64,000 nt of DNA from Russula earlei (lineage: Eukaryota > Basidiomycota > Agaricomycetes > Russulales > Russulaceae): NCBI GenBank assembly GCA_025769875.1, contig JAGFNK010000018.1, positions 217,495 through 281,494 on the forward strand. The letters are read 5' to 3'. Shown piece after piece: positions 10,720-21,759 of the stretch; position 1 is the first letter of the stretch; every line of letters starts with the position of its first letter. The position numbers were made by a program, and so were the translations under genes. The notes beneath the pieces are model-generated. The model saw nothing but the letters and a program-made list of their open reading frames with translations, was not told the origin of the DNA and searched no databases.

Positions 10720-11643
10720 TTAAGAACTGTGCGCAAGATCTATGGTCTCGAGGCGATACCTCTCAATGATGTCAAGAGGGTTAGGGGAAATACAAGGTGT
10801 AAAGCAGAAACAAAGTAGCTGAGGGTTGAAGCGTATGGTGTCGATGGTATAAGTTGAATAGTGATGCAAAGAGACACGGTTACTGTTCTCCTCAAAGTGT
10901 AAGTAACCGTACATGAAAGCTAGGTGTCCATCCAAGAAGTCATGTATGATAGATAAGCAAAATGACCCTTCATGAGCAGGGCGGTAAACAGCAGGCAAGG
11001 TAAGAAGTTTCCTAAACAACGAAGTATTAAAAATGTATGCAATGCGTCCAAGGGGGAAGTCTGCGTCCGGGGCGTACATCCCAACATTGGAGCAGATGCC
11101 AAAGGGGGTGAGATTGTACTCAGTGGCAAGAGCAGCATTGGAGGGTTCCACAGCAAAAGTGTGGATGATGCGTGCACGAAATGCGGTTGTGAAGGTCTCA
11201 GTGAAGGCACGACAAGTTAGCTGATCGGTGGTAGGGATGCGTGACAGGTAATCTTGATGGTTTAAGTCATGGAGAGGATGCCACTGCTCGTGGGAGCGGT
11301 TGGTGCTTGGAAGGATGAAGTACTGGTGAGGGTGGAACCGAAATGCTGTGCAAGGGGGACGATCAAGGAAGCCTTCAGGCAAGGGAGGACTGTCCGCTTG
11401 CTGCTGCTTGTTCTGTGCTGGAGGGGGAGTGCCAATGGGGATGTAGTCACCTGGAATAGGCTGGGCAATAGTATGAGACGATGGGGGAGCCGTTGGGGAG
11501 TACGAGATGCTGAGGGGTGAAGATGCGTCGACCGGATTAATGTCTTCAGTGAGGAGACAAAGGGCGGTGCGTGGAGTAGGTTGCAGAGGAGAAGGGAGGC
11601 GCAAGGAGGTGTTAACCAAAGTGGGGGAGTTAGGAGTGGACAC
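10720..11643 (-). CDS. Extra 5' ORF of A1, unknown function (307 aa)
   Basis: An uninterrupted 307-codon ORF begins about 45 nt inside the 5' LTR, ahead of the gag region, where gypsy elements usually start gag directly. The first 110 residues are rich in Pro, Ser and Thr. The rest looks globular, with aromatic and His-rich segments (FRFHPHQYF, FLDGHLAFMYGYLHF). I do not recognise a family. It ends at 10720, followed by an AATAAA-like sequence and then the broken gag. It is open although gag and pol are broken, which could mean constraint or simply fewer CGA codons. It may be an N-terminal gag module or a separate accessory protein. Confidence 0.6.
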   Translation of the reverse strand: MSTPNSPTLVNTSLRLPSPLQPTPRTALCLLTEDINPVDASSPLSISYSPTAPPSSHTIAQPIPGDYIPIGTPPPAQNKQQQADSPPLPEGFLDRPPCTAFRFHPHQYFILPSTNRSHEQWHPLHDLNHQDYLSRIPTTDQLTCRAFTETFTTAFRARIIHTFAVEPSNAALATEYNLTPFGICSNVGMYAPDADFPLGRIAYIFNTSLFRKLLTLPAVYRPAHEGSFCLSIIHDFLDGHLAFMYGYLHFEENSNRVSLHHYSTYTIDTIRFNPQLLCFCFTPCISPNPLDIIERYRLETIDLAHSS

Positions 11644-11677
11644 TTGAGCGTTGGCTGGTCAATACAGGGATGATGAG

Positions 11678-11689
11678 AGACTGTCCAGA
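11678..11689 (-). other. Primer-binding site of A1, self-priming type
   Basis: On the minus strand, two bases after the 5' LTR, TGGACAGTCT (11687-11678) is the exact reverse complement of AGACTGTCCA in the same LTR (11984-11975), which starts about 32 nt after the TATATAAG box. That matches the self-priming layout of the Tf1/sushi group, in which the mRNA 5' end anneals to the PBS. Confidence 0.6.
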
Positions 11690-12517
11690 TGTCAAGACAC
11701 GTACTGCTGATCACTAATGACTCAGGAGCAGGTGGGCAAGGGTTGGAACAGACAGTACGCAGTGTAGGCGGCGTTGTACAAGAGGACGAGCCAAATGACT
11801 AGAATATACCAGATGGGGACTGGTACATGTAACTGGAGGCAGAGGCGAAGGTTAGAAGCCAGTGCAATGAGGGGCTTTAGACAAGGCGGTCATAGAAGAG
11901 TACCTTGGAAGTGAGGGGAGTCTTTAAACTGAGCGGTTGTGGGGGAGTACCCAGGAAGATGAGAGTATCACAAATGGACAGTCTGATGACTGCCATGCTT
12001 CATTGGGGCTTATATACAGTGTACAGGGTCGATTACAAAGAACTGGGACTATTCTAGACTCTTTGGTACCATCCAATAGGACTACAGAGGCATAAACTTG
12101 CTTGTGTCAAGTTTCAGGCTTACTGAGCGTATGACTGATCATTGTGGAGTGATGACATCATTATGATGTCACTGTGGAGTGCTTAGTGAGCCTATGAGGT
12201 CACTGTGGAGTTGCTCAGTCAGCCATGATGTCATTGGAGCCTTGATGATGTCAGATGAGTTATGCAACAGTTTCTAAGAGTTTGTGCCACTGTTTTGGGT
12301 TCTTGGTGGCTGGGTGACCATGTGGTTGCCACGCGAGGATTACCCGATTAGGAAACGGGTGCCTGGTCATGTTATAGTGCCTTTGCAATAGCGATATCTT
12401 GTACTGCAGGAGGGATAGCCTGGAAAATGGAAGGGAGTTGGCAATGCAAAGTGAGAGAGGTCTCTCTTGAGTGAAATAGGACAATCTATGGCCAGGACCT
12501 GGCCTTGGTTCATAACA
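11690..12517 (-). repeat. LTR A, 5' LTR of A1
   Basis: 828 bp. The minus strand begins TGTTATGAACCAAGG and ends GTCTTGACA. The TATA box TATATAAG is at 12016-12009. The segment 12130-12250 carries several TGATGTCA/TGACATCA palindromic motifs. Its outer edge cuts the Plavaka reading frame at 12518. Confidence 0.9.
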
Positions 12518-14633
12518 CAATGACAAAAATGTTCAAGTGAAGGTGACATGATGGCATTTCAACAGGAAATGTAGCATGCATCTATAAAATTGGCGATGCA
12601 ATGCACCATAGCAGAGGGAACATAACCTGCAATGGCTGCAAGAAAAACCTACAAAGCCTTGTAAATCTTATCAGAATTCCGAAAAAGGCATTAGAATGCC
12701 TTCATCAGAGCCTTTGAGTCATCACCAGTCCATTGGTTGTAGTCTCAACCATCTGGGAATTGTCAAAGGCCAGGAAAAGGTGGTACAGCTGAAATGCTGT
12801 AATGCTGTTAGTTTCTACAACATTACCCAATGAACATGTAAACCGATGGTCAATATCCTCAATAATCTCCAAAGCCCCCTTTTCTCTGTGTGTTATATGT
12901 AAGTATTCAACTACCCATTCTACGAGGTGGTCTTCGAATGTCCCCTTGATGAGTTGATGCAAGAGATCTGGTGCAAGGAGCTCATGTATGTCAGCCTGGG
13001 GAAAACTGTAAGTAAATGGCTAAGTGTTGCAGTAAGTACAGAACATTGCATGAAAGGCATCAAATATAACTATACCACAATGTCACTTCTGATGCCAAAC
13101 TGATCCCACAGGATACAGGATCCCACTGGTTGATTAGGAAGTCCGTCTTCGCATGTGAGCAGCAATGACTTCCAGGATTATCAAGATTTTCAGGTTGTGC
13201 ATCACATCTGAACTGTACAATATGAATCAGGCAATGCAGGTTGAACAGCAGTACGATCCTCACTTTGGACACCAGTTCAAGACAATGCACACTAGCCAAA
13301 CTTGTTCTGGATAATCAGCAATATATGGCCCAAGACTGAAAATGGCATGACAGAAGTGGCCATCAGGACATTGAACGACTTTCAGCTTTGTCATATACAG
13401 CTGTAAGGGCTCAAAAACTGCCTCCAAGCATAAGTGATACAATTGATGGCAGAACTTCTGGAACTCAGGCTTGTTCCACTGATGTTTGCTCACTGAATAA
13501 CCACCATTAGCCCTAGTACCAATATACAAATAATGACAACTGACATACCTTTTGGGATATGCAGGAATGCAACGGGCATAACTGCATTGCCATGCCCTTG
13601 GTGAGCTGTGTTTGATATATATTACCTGCTGATGTGTACACAGGATGATACTCCTGATTTCCAGTAGCAACCGACACAGTGGTTTTGTCACTTCCTGAGA
13701 AGATGGGCACTAGCATGGCACCATACCTTTGAGGATCTTCAGCAATCGTATCCTACAAGTATCAATGAGCACATGGGAGGTACAACAAACTGCAGAACAT
13801 ACCACTTCACGATTGGCCCAAAAGGCAGACATTAGGTGAGAGTACACATGATCACCGTGGAAATCAAACTCCTGGAACAGAGCATATTCAAACTGCCCCT
13901 CAAACTCAGTTGAAGCAAGCTGCTGCTCTAGTAATCCCAGTACATCCTGCAGGTTAAGGTCATATGTCTTCTCCATCCACTGTGGCAGTGTTGATGGTTT
14001 CGGGCCAGTATAGGTGAATCAAAGTGTCTTCCAGCCAATTTCTCTGGCATAAATAGAATCAATTGTTGCATAAAGTTGTTCAGCATTATCCCATGGAACT
14101 CCCTCAAGCGAGTCATGGTCAGATGCGTGTTTGATGACTGCTGCATGCCAGAGATCCAAGCCCACTTGTATGTTATCTGCAGATGACTGAAGCCACACAT
14201 ATTGATACCATGCCCAGTCAAAAGCTAGCCTATCCTGGAATGGTGCCCATGGGTTGTCAGATGTGGTGTTAGAAGGTGTAGCGGGGGTTGGCTTAGGAAT
14301 CGGCTGCTGGAGAAAAGTGCCATCTGCTTGCATGGTCAAGCTATGGAATACCATAAGCATACACAGCCTGCACCACTCAAAACACAACACTATACCATTG
14401 AGATGTTCATGATACATTCATGTGTATTGTTTCAATTCTTCTGGTACCAGGATGGTTGGGTGTTGCACCCTTTTGTGGTGAGTACAGCCACTCAGTGACT
14501 TGCACTTCTGACCACATATTTCACATTCATACACCCTTGAATATATGAGATTAGTGGCAGGCATGAGGATGTAGAAGCAAGAGCATTGGGGGGTCAGACA
14601 GAAATGTGAACTAAGTTTTCCAGACCAATACAC
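12518..14633 (-). pseudogene. Plavaka-type DNA transposase, broken and 3'-truncated
   Basis: Read on the minus strand from 14633, there is a C2H2 zinc finger (CEICGQKCKSLSGCTHH), an NPWAPF segment, a FEYALFQEFDFHGDHVYS-like block, the block GSDKTTVSVATGNQEYHPVY (about 13620-13700), YIADYPEQV...CPK (about 13265-13330), and ADIHELLAPDLLHQLIKGTF...DHLVEWV (about 12900-13000). These blocks in this order are typical of Plavaka transposases, fungal elements related to the CACTA group. Stops and frameshifts separate them; the stop near 14018 is TGA where Arg is expected. LTR A truncates the gene at 12518, so the C-terminal part is missing. No terminal inverted repeats were found. Confidence 0.8.
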
Positions 14634-14716
14634 TGCATTGTTTGTGACACATCACTATCCCCCCAATTGCTGTTCAACTATCTTCGCCTCAGACCCCCAA
14701 GTTACCACATCTCATC

Positions 14717-17700
14717 ATGCCTGCAACATGTGCCACCAAACTGAAAGCTTTCACCACTCCATCAGATGTGAAAAGAACCAAACCTTTCAAAAAACCTTGT
14801 CAGCGTAAAGCCATGAACACTGTCAATAGTAGCATGCCTGCAGATACATAGGAACCTGCTGTTGGTATGGCTCCTGCAGGAGGGCAAAAAGGTTGCAAAA
14901 AGGCTGCTGCCCCCATTGACAACACTGATGTTGCCATGGAAGAATTGCAACCTGAAGTGGGCAAGCATAAGTGTCCGCTCACCAGTAACACACAGGAGGA
15001 ATCAGATAACCTACCTCTGAAACTGTTACACCATTTTCCTTTTATGTTTACTTCTTACCTTTTTGCTATGGACTGCTTGCTTTCGTACGTCCCTTTACTT
15101 ACTGGTCTTGTGATCTCTTATGTCTTGTGATCCCTTCTGTGTTATCATGTGATCCATACACGTCCAGGTAACACTGGATTGCTGTTACTTTCCCTTTGTT
15201 TGGTTCTCTTTCCATTTATATTCACTTCTTAGTTTCGACTGTGCAATGCTGCACATTTACTGTGCAGCACAGTTACTTGGTTCTGACTCATTCGTGGCCT
15301 CATTCCTATGACTCCTACTTATTATGACTCCTACTATACTAGTAGCACAGTCAAAGCGCAGCTATTGCTGCACTTCTCCTGTATATATAAGCTCAGTACT
15401 TTGTGACCAAAGCCCTAAGCTTGGTCTCTTGTAGAATCCAACCTACTCTTGTCCAACATATTCTCCTGCAACTCACTTTGCTCTTAAACCTCAAACCACA
15501 ACCACCTCTTTATTTCATCAACTCTCAACACACCATCCACCATCTACTCTTCGCCTTTCCCTTCCTTCCCTAAGAGTCTCTCTTCACTCCCCTGAGAAGA
15601 GCTCTCCTCCTTTAAGACCTACCTTCCTCTACTCTCTTTGCGTTGTTCAAGGTCCCCAATGGACTTGAATGCATATAGCTAGTGGAACCAGCCCTAGTCT
15701 ATCCCATTACAAACTTACCCTAGCTTCTCAACAGACCGAGTCATACTAGGAAGGGTCTATTGGCCATAACCTGTTTAGCATAAAACACTTTGACCGCTGC
15801 AGGGATCCTTACTCTTATACATGGGAATCAGCCTGTTTCTTGAACACATCTCTATCACTGACTTGCCTTTACACTTGCGAACTGACATGGCTAGTTACTG
15901 TGACAGAAATGATCCAAGGCAACCCCCACTGATGCTGATGGGGCAAAACATGGGTGTGGATGCTCATGAAAAAAGGTCTGGCTACCGCCAGCTCGATCCC
16001 CACTTCCCAATCACGTAGTTCAGAACACCCATCCTGCCACTCCCAAAGGCACTCATAGATCCTCAGAGCAAGTGGCTGCTGATAACACAGCAAAGAAAGC
16101 AGTGGAAAAGAAGATGCTTGAGGATCAGATTTGCTTGGGAGAGATGGCAAAGTTGCAATTTGCTCAGATGCAAATTGATGACGAGTACACTGACATCAAA
16201 ATGCAGAAGAGGAACCCCACGTGACTGTCAGTAGTGAAAGGGACAACACAACCTGTCAGTATGCAGGTTGAGAGTACTGATGGGGAGGATTTTGACTTTG
16301 ATAAGGTGGGGGACATGTCATTGTCAGAATCAGAGGTCATTTTTCAACCTGTGCACAAGAAAAAGGTCAGTTTTGATCAAGGGACATAATTTGAAGACTA
16401 ACATTCATCTGGACAGGCAGCTGAGAAAGCAGCAAAGGCAGCAACATGGGAGGATATCGAGAAGATGATGGAGCAGATACGCCATGGAGATGGTGATATG
16501 ACAACCATGACTGGAAGGTGTGTTTGTGATCACATGTTGTTGCTCACTTTGATTCTGTACTTACCAGAGTTCCTATTAAGCAGGTTTACTTGTATCCATG
16601 CAGCACCAAGCATGTATGCAAATGCTTGTCTACAAGAGCCTGGGAAGGGCAAGAAGACAGTCAAAGTGCCTGAAGATGTTGATCCATTTGAGAATGGTGG
16701 CCTCAATGAGGAGGATGCTGATGCTCCCCATCCTGCCTTTGAGCCCCAACCATTTGTTCAATTTGCCCCTAAGGACCGTGAGCACATTGGTGAACACCAT
16801 GAACGTGATCCTCGACACCAGAATAATGTATGTGGTCACATCACGTACTCTATCTTACTCAACACAGAGGTTGCTGCAGCTTGTGAAGATCATTGACAAT
16901 GGCTCTGATGTCAAGGTACAGGTAGGAAGTGATGCTGAATTGATAAGCAGATTCTAACCTTCATGATCATCCTGATAGGCTCCAAGAAATAAAAAGAAAG
17001 AGACAAAGGTGTCAAAGACATCAGAGGCATTGAAGAAATAAGGGCATACAGAGACTAATAGTGCACCCAGTGCTCTGTTTGTCAAGGATAATCGTTGGGC
17101 AAGAACATTCATCCCAACAATCTCTCATGCATTCTACATGACTCATGAGCCCTTCCTTGACTGGTCTCCAGAGTCAGCAGTCTTCCTTGCAACAGTCCAA
17201 CATGTTTTCAATCTGTCATTCCCCAATGTCATCTACACAGTCTCTGCATGTGATCAAGTCATTAAAACTGTATGTACTTATTGCTTCCTTGGCTAATGCT
17301 TCTTACAAAGCTGACATCCAGGCCTATAATCGAATCAAGACCTGGAAGTTCAAGATTGCAAGCAGCATTCTCACAGAAATTCAGAAATTCTTTGACAAAA
17401 TGATGTTTTGTGACAAGCCTGAGAAAATTTGCGAGTATGTCTGCTGGGCTTTGAGCCCCAATGGTCCTGCATACTACAAAATGCCTACTCAAGAATGCAG
17501 GGTTGATTGGATGCATTCAGACTATGTCATAAGTTTACATTGCTCCAGTACAGGTACAGTATTTTTGATGGCATGTTATCAGCTGCCTGATGGCTTCCTA
17601 CCATCTGAGTTTGTAGCTCCTATCACAGCAAAATATCTCAGCTACGCAAAGAACTCCATACTGCATTTGCCACTCAATGCCAAACACCTGCCAAAAGGAC

Positions 17701-18036
17701 TCTATGTCCTCATTATGACTGCAGTATGTTTTTTTTTGATGTCTGGAGTTAATTTTCATTCCGAGACATTTCATGGCCATCTAGGTTGAACGAGCATTCA
17801 AGGCTCATATGAATGGTAGATTCGATCCACCCTGAACATTCACCCATGAAGCACACTGGAAAACAATTCAAGTTTTCTATGGTCACATTGACCATCTGAG
17901 TGAGCGACACTGGCACCTTGCACTGGAATGTGCAGACTACGATGGTGACAATGAATCCCTTCATCATGCTGATGCTTTGATGATATCTGCATTCTGTGCT
18001 GATCTGTATATACCTGAGAGTCCCCTCAAGGCTTAG
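14717..18036 (+). pseudogene. DUF6532-like basidiomycete gene, degenerate, split by LTR E
   Basis: The N-terminal Lys/Ala/Pro-rich segment starts at ATG 14717, runs to 15023 with one stop (about 14849), resumes after the LTR at 15906, and continues as charged low-complexity sequence (16060-16440, 16590-16950). A helical domain follows at 17100-18036, with the motifs SYKADIQAYNRIKTWKFKI, ALSPNGPAYYKMP, KGLYVLIMTAVERAFKAHMNGRF and LIDHL-like / ALMISAFCADLY. This matches the general pattern of DUF6532 proteins of Agaricomycetes, whose function is unknown. A stop at about 17829 interrupts the last block, and introns cannot be placed with certainty. It starts 83 bp from, and divergent to, the Plavaka gene. 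Confidence 0.5.
15024..15905 (+). repeat. Solo LTR E (882 bp), TSD GAAAC/GAAAT
   Basis: TGTTACACCATTTT...TTACTGTGACA, flanked by GAAAC (15019-15023) and GAAAT (15906-15910), a 5-bp duplication with one mismatch. A TATATAAG box near 15384-15391 sets the orientation. Removing it rejoins the DUF6532-like reading region. A 3' fragment of the same family lies inverted at 20757-20991. Confidence 0.85.
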
Positions 18037-18137
18037 ATCCATACCAGCTCGAATCAACTTCCAATTACAAGTAGAAACGATGTATACCCTATTTCTGACC
18101 ATTTTCAGTGATTTTTTTCCTACTATACTATAGTTCT

Positions 18138-18285
18138 ACCAGTTTCCATACTCTCAACAGGTTTCTGTTAGTTTCTTAGGTTTCCATGAAAGATACTCTA
18201 AGGTTGTTTCTGGGAAACCAGACATGGGTTTCCCAGTCTCCTGGTTTCCCAGTTTCCGCTGGTTTTTTTCGGTTTCCTGAGGTGA
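18138..18285 (+). repeat. GTTTCC-rich low-complexity tract
   Basis: About eight loosely spaced GTTTCC or GTTTCT units over about 150 bp, irregular in spacing. From here to 19066 no gene was recognised apart from the promoter region of the downstream gene; the 120-codon minus-strand open frame at 18176-18538 shows no family signal. Confidence 0.5.
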
Positions 18286-18894
18286 GAAACTGATGGAAAC
18301 TAAAATCCATCTTTACTGATGTGTGAACAATGTTGATGATGGGTTCTGGTGACTGAGCCACCATCTGCGTGATGGCAGAACTGGCGAGGCTTATGCTCCC
18401 AAGTGTGTCTGCGAGATCGTCGACAGATTTTGCAGGGCTGTTCTTCTCTGAGTGTTTCATGACAGAAATTCTGGGTTTAGTAGTCGTTGTGCTACCGTTC
18501 GTAGATGAGCACGCATCGACCCCGAAGCGGACGATCATCTTCTTGTCGGTCGTGCATATACTGTCGTTCCTTAAACGTGAGCATCTTCAAGGGCCGTCTG
18601 CGCACATATGAGACGACACGATGGTGGCGGATCATCGCTTCCTTGACGCCGTACCCGAAGCCCCACGTGCTAGGGGCACGTCCAACATATTGAGAAAAAC
18701 GTGCGCTTATGGCGCACGCATCAACGGTTATCTGCTAACGTCTCAGTCTAGGTATACAATCTGAGGCAATGCCTCACCTAGAACGTCGCTGTATCCATGT
18801 CGCATCAATTAAAATGATCCGAGTGATGTAATAGACCTGCCCATCATGATCCTGATCTTGCCTTGTGGACAGAGAGGAGGTGGACGCACCCCAG

Positions 18895-18900
18895 TATAAA
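18895..18900 (+). promoter_or_regulatory. TATA box of the secreted-protein gene
   Basis: TATAAA 167 bp before the ATG at 19067, followed by a pyrimidine-rich leader and GTAACA before the ATG. Plausible but not proven. Confidence 0.4.
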
Positions 18901-19066
18901 GCCAATGCCTACACTTACAATGCTTTCTAGCTGTGCTCCCAATCGCTGTTTCACTCACCAGCCGGTACTGGTTAACGAAAATCTTTCTACGTCGCCGTCT
19001 TATCATACCTCGACAACCTCGACAACCTTCATTTCAAAAATCCATATTCCCATTCATAACGTAACA

Positions 19067-19516
19067 ATGCGAACATCCTCTGTTTTTGCAATATTCTGCC
19101 TTGCCCTTGCTATTGGCATCACTTCATCGTTTGTGCTTCTTCAAGTCCTCTTTCTCATCAGAGATTGACTTCACAACTCCAGATCCAATGCGCAGCCCCA
19201 TTCTGCGCAACCCCTTCGTCCATTAGATGAGGCTCCTCCAGAACACAAAAAAGCACTGTCGGCAGTACACGAGCAGTGGAAACAGATCTCAAGTACAATC
19301 GAGCCACATTACCGACGGCTCCCAAACCAGGATAGTGTTATAGCGTTCGGCCAGTATGGGCATGACATTAAACAATTGAGAAACAACTTGAGAGAGTTGC
19401 ACGATATATATCCAACCGATCTCAGTCAGGGCTGGCTGAATGATATGATTGATGAGCAGAGGGAAAAGGAGGGACATTGTTGGCACATGAAGAGGCTGCT
19501 GAAGAAATTCGCTTGA
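19067..19516 (+). CDS. Small secreted protein, one intron (131 aa)
   Basis: Exons are 19067-19128 and 19183-19516. The 54-bp intron starts GTTTGT, has a TTGAC branch-like site and ends CAG, and splicing keeps one open frame of 131 codons. Residues 1-21 form a clear secretion signal: Met-Arg, a hydrophobic core (VFAIFCLALAIGI), then small residues with likely cleavage around SSSNA-QP. The mature part is about 105 residues, charged and probably helical, with a single Cys near the C-terminus. No family was recognised. It lies between TE blocks and is the cleanest host gene in the left half. A secreted, effector-like role is inference only. Confidence 0.7.
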
Positions 19517-20756
19517 TACAGTAATTCCTGTATTATTAGCTGACCCAACTCTCCCCCACACTGACTTTTCCAAAAAAAGAAAGTAGAACAAATATCAACC
19601 ATAAATCAAGGTCATGTGACATGTAGACAAGAGCTCTCACACCTCTCCATGACATTTCCATATATAGTAGCTTACAAAAAGGTGGTCATGTGATCAATGT
19701 GGGCCAATAGGGAGGACCTATTTGGTACACAACATTTTATCCCCTAGTGTTTAAATGTCCAGTTCATTGGAACAAAAATGGATCATGGACCCAACCAGAC
19801 TGGACTGATGGCAACTGGACTTTTGGTTATGGTTGCCCTAAGTTATTCACATGCATGTCTCACAGTTCACAACATTTTAATTAACAGACCATGCTTAGAC
19901 TGACCACAACCGGTTGTGGACTGGAGTTGGTTCCAGAAAGCCAAGCATCAAAGTGATGGATGCTAACTGTAGCTGTGTCAGCAGAATCCATGAGTGCATT
20001 TTTTGTTTTGTTCATGTGCTCTCTCATCCTCTCCTCCTCTCTCCTTCCCACTATACCTCTCTCCATGGCCAAAATGACTACCTGTTTTATTTTTACACCA
20101 CCACTCAGTATGCAAGTTGTCTCCCATTTGCTTACCCACCATGGTCCCTGTGGCTTGTGCACTCAGGCCCCTATGCCTCTATCCAACCCTCAACTATATG
20201 GACACCATTGAGCACCTACTTGCATACCCCAGCATTGTAACTGTCAACTGTATCAACACCTGCCCCAACTCTTCACAACTCAATATCCAAATCAGAGCCC
20301 CTCCCTCCTACTTGATTGAATAGTCTTGTTCTCTTGCAACCCCCAAAGGATGTACATAAACATAAGTATGTCACTGGTCTCATTGGTGTGTCCCACAACC
20401 TGGCACTGGCCCCTCTTTTGGAGACTTCTTACTTAAGACAGACATTCTCCCCACCCAGATGCTGCCATCAGGTCTAAATGGCTCTGCAGTTTTCTTAACC
20501 TAAATGTGTTTGATGATGCTATCAACCATGCATTATACCCTTCCTCTAAATGGAGCCTCTAATTCAAGTGTTAGTGTTTTTACTGCACTTGCACAACTTC
20601 CCTTGCTGCCAATAGCGCTGCTGCATGTACCAAGCACAGCTCCCTCTCACCTTTTCATGGCATCTCAATGCCTTTCCTGTCTGATGGAAGCAGTCTTGCC
20701 CTTTGCCCTCTCACCCCCTCCCAAGTACACCCCAGTGACCTCTCAACTTCTGTCAA
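19517..20756 (+). other. Intergenic sequence without a recognised gene
   Basis: Only short open frames with no family signal. A CACAACATTTTA motif occurs twice (about 19728 and 19869), which hints at a decayed small element, but no ends could be defined. Confidence 0.5.
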
Positions 20757-20991
20757 TGTCACGGTAACTAGCCATGTCAGTTCTCAAGCCTGAAGTCAAG
20801 TTGATAGTAAAAGTGTGTTTGAGTGAATGGGCTGGTTCCTGTTTGTAAAGAGTAAGATCCCTGCAGCTGTTGAAGTGTTTTATGCAAAACAGGTTATGGC
20901 CAATAGACCCTTCCTAGTACAACTTAGTCCATTGAGAAGCTAGGGTAAGTTTGTAATGAGATAGACTAGGGCCAGTTCCACTAGCTATATC
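20757..20991 (-). repeat. LTR E fragment, inverted
   Basis: Reverse complement of the last 235 bp or so of LTR E (15670-15905), beginning TGTCACGGTAACTAGCC. It is cut at 20991, where LTR D sequence begins. Confidence 0.8.
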
Positions 20992-21759
20992 CCAGATGTT
21001 CCTGTACTGCCATGTACATTGCTTCCTTGATTGAGGAAGTACTTATGACACCAAGATTGCTACTAGGGAAGCACTTAATGCTTCCAGCACCAAGATTGTT
21101 TACACTGAAGCAAGTATTGCTTCTATGAGCCATCTTTTGCTTATATAGCACTGACCAGTACTACAGTAGCATGAACCTTATCCCTGATGGTTATATAAAG
21201 CCCCCAGTTTGTAGCAGTTGAGCCTTAAGCTCAACTTTTGTTTGCCAATCCCAAACAGTTGACTCCTACCCCATCTGCAGAGCCCCTCTTATCTTGTTGC
21301 CATACTCCAGAAGGATCTAACACTCCTTCCCTTCCATGAGTATTGGTTGCTTGACTCAAGCATATCTGTATTGGTAGGATGCATTTATAGATGTGACCAT
21401 TGATCTTATTTAAGGCACTTTGGAGCCTTAATCTAAGTCAAGCTTCTATCACAGACATTGCTGTGAAAGTGAACCAGAATTAGGCAGAAAGCCTTTGGAC
21501 TAGGATCTGGTCATCATATGGTCAGCAACCTACACTGAAGTAGTCAAGGGAGAGAATCTATGCAGACCTCTCCACAACAAGAAGAAGGTGTACTACATGA
21601 CTCAGGATGAGCAGCACAGTTGGACACATGCATACTTCTGTAATGACCCCTACTTTCATTGGCATAGACAGTGGTAAGCAGGCACACAAGTCCTGACTCC
21701 CTAGGAAAGGCAGTGGCAAGTGGACAAACTGGAGATCAAAGGTGAACATAGCATGCTTG

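Larger units (their letters stand above)
1870..12517 (-). mobile_element. Chromovirus A1, nearly complete Ty3/gypsy retrotransposon
   Basis: Two 828-bp LTRs (1870-2697 and 11690-12517) flank an internal region coding on the minus strand. From the 5' LTR the order is PBS, a 307-codon ORF, a long broken gag, protease, RT-RNase H, integrase with chromodomain, and a polypurine tract. The total is about 10.65 kb, including a 961-bp solo LTR B at 8600-9560. The two LTRs differ by many transitions, mostly at CpG, so the insertion is not recent. The outer flanks (GCAGG left, CAATG right) do not match and belong to different elements, so at least one boundary was exchanged by recombination. Confidence 0.85.

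Noticed and set aside
18176..18538. 120-codon minus-strand open frame
   Set aside because: No family signal, no introns or start context, and it partly covers the GTTTCC-rich tract.
19881..20767. Several overlapping open frames of 80-110 codons on both strands
   Set aside because: Composition is biased and no conserved motif was found; treated as intergenic.
15670..20991. Inverted repeat of about 235 bp (15670-15905 and 20757-20991), at first suggesting terminal inverted repeats of a 5-kb DNA transposon
   Set aside because: The left arm is the 3' part of a complete LTR E with a target duplication, and the right arm is an inverted, truncated LTR E. They are two independent insertions.
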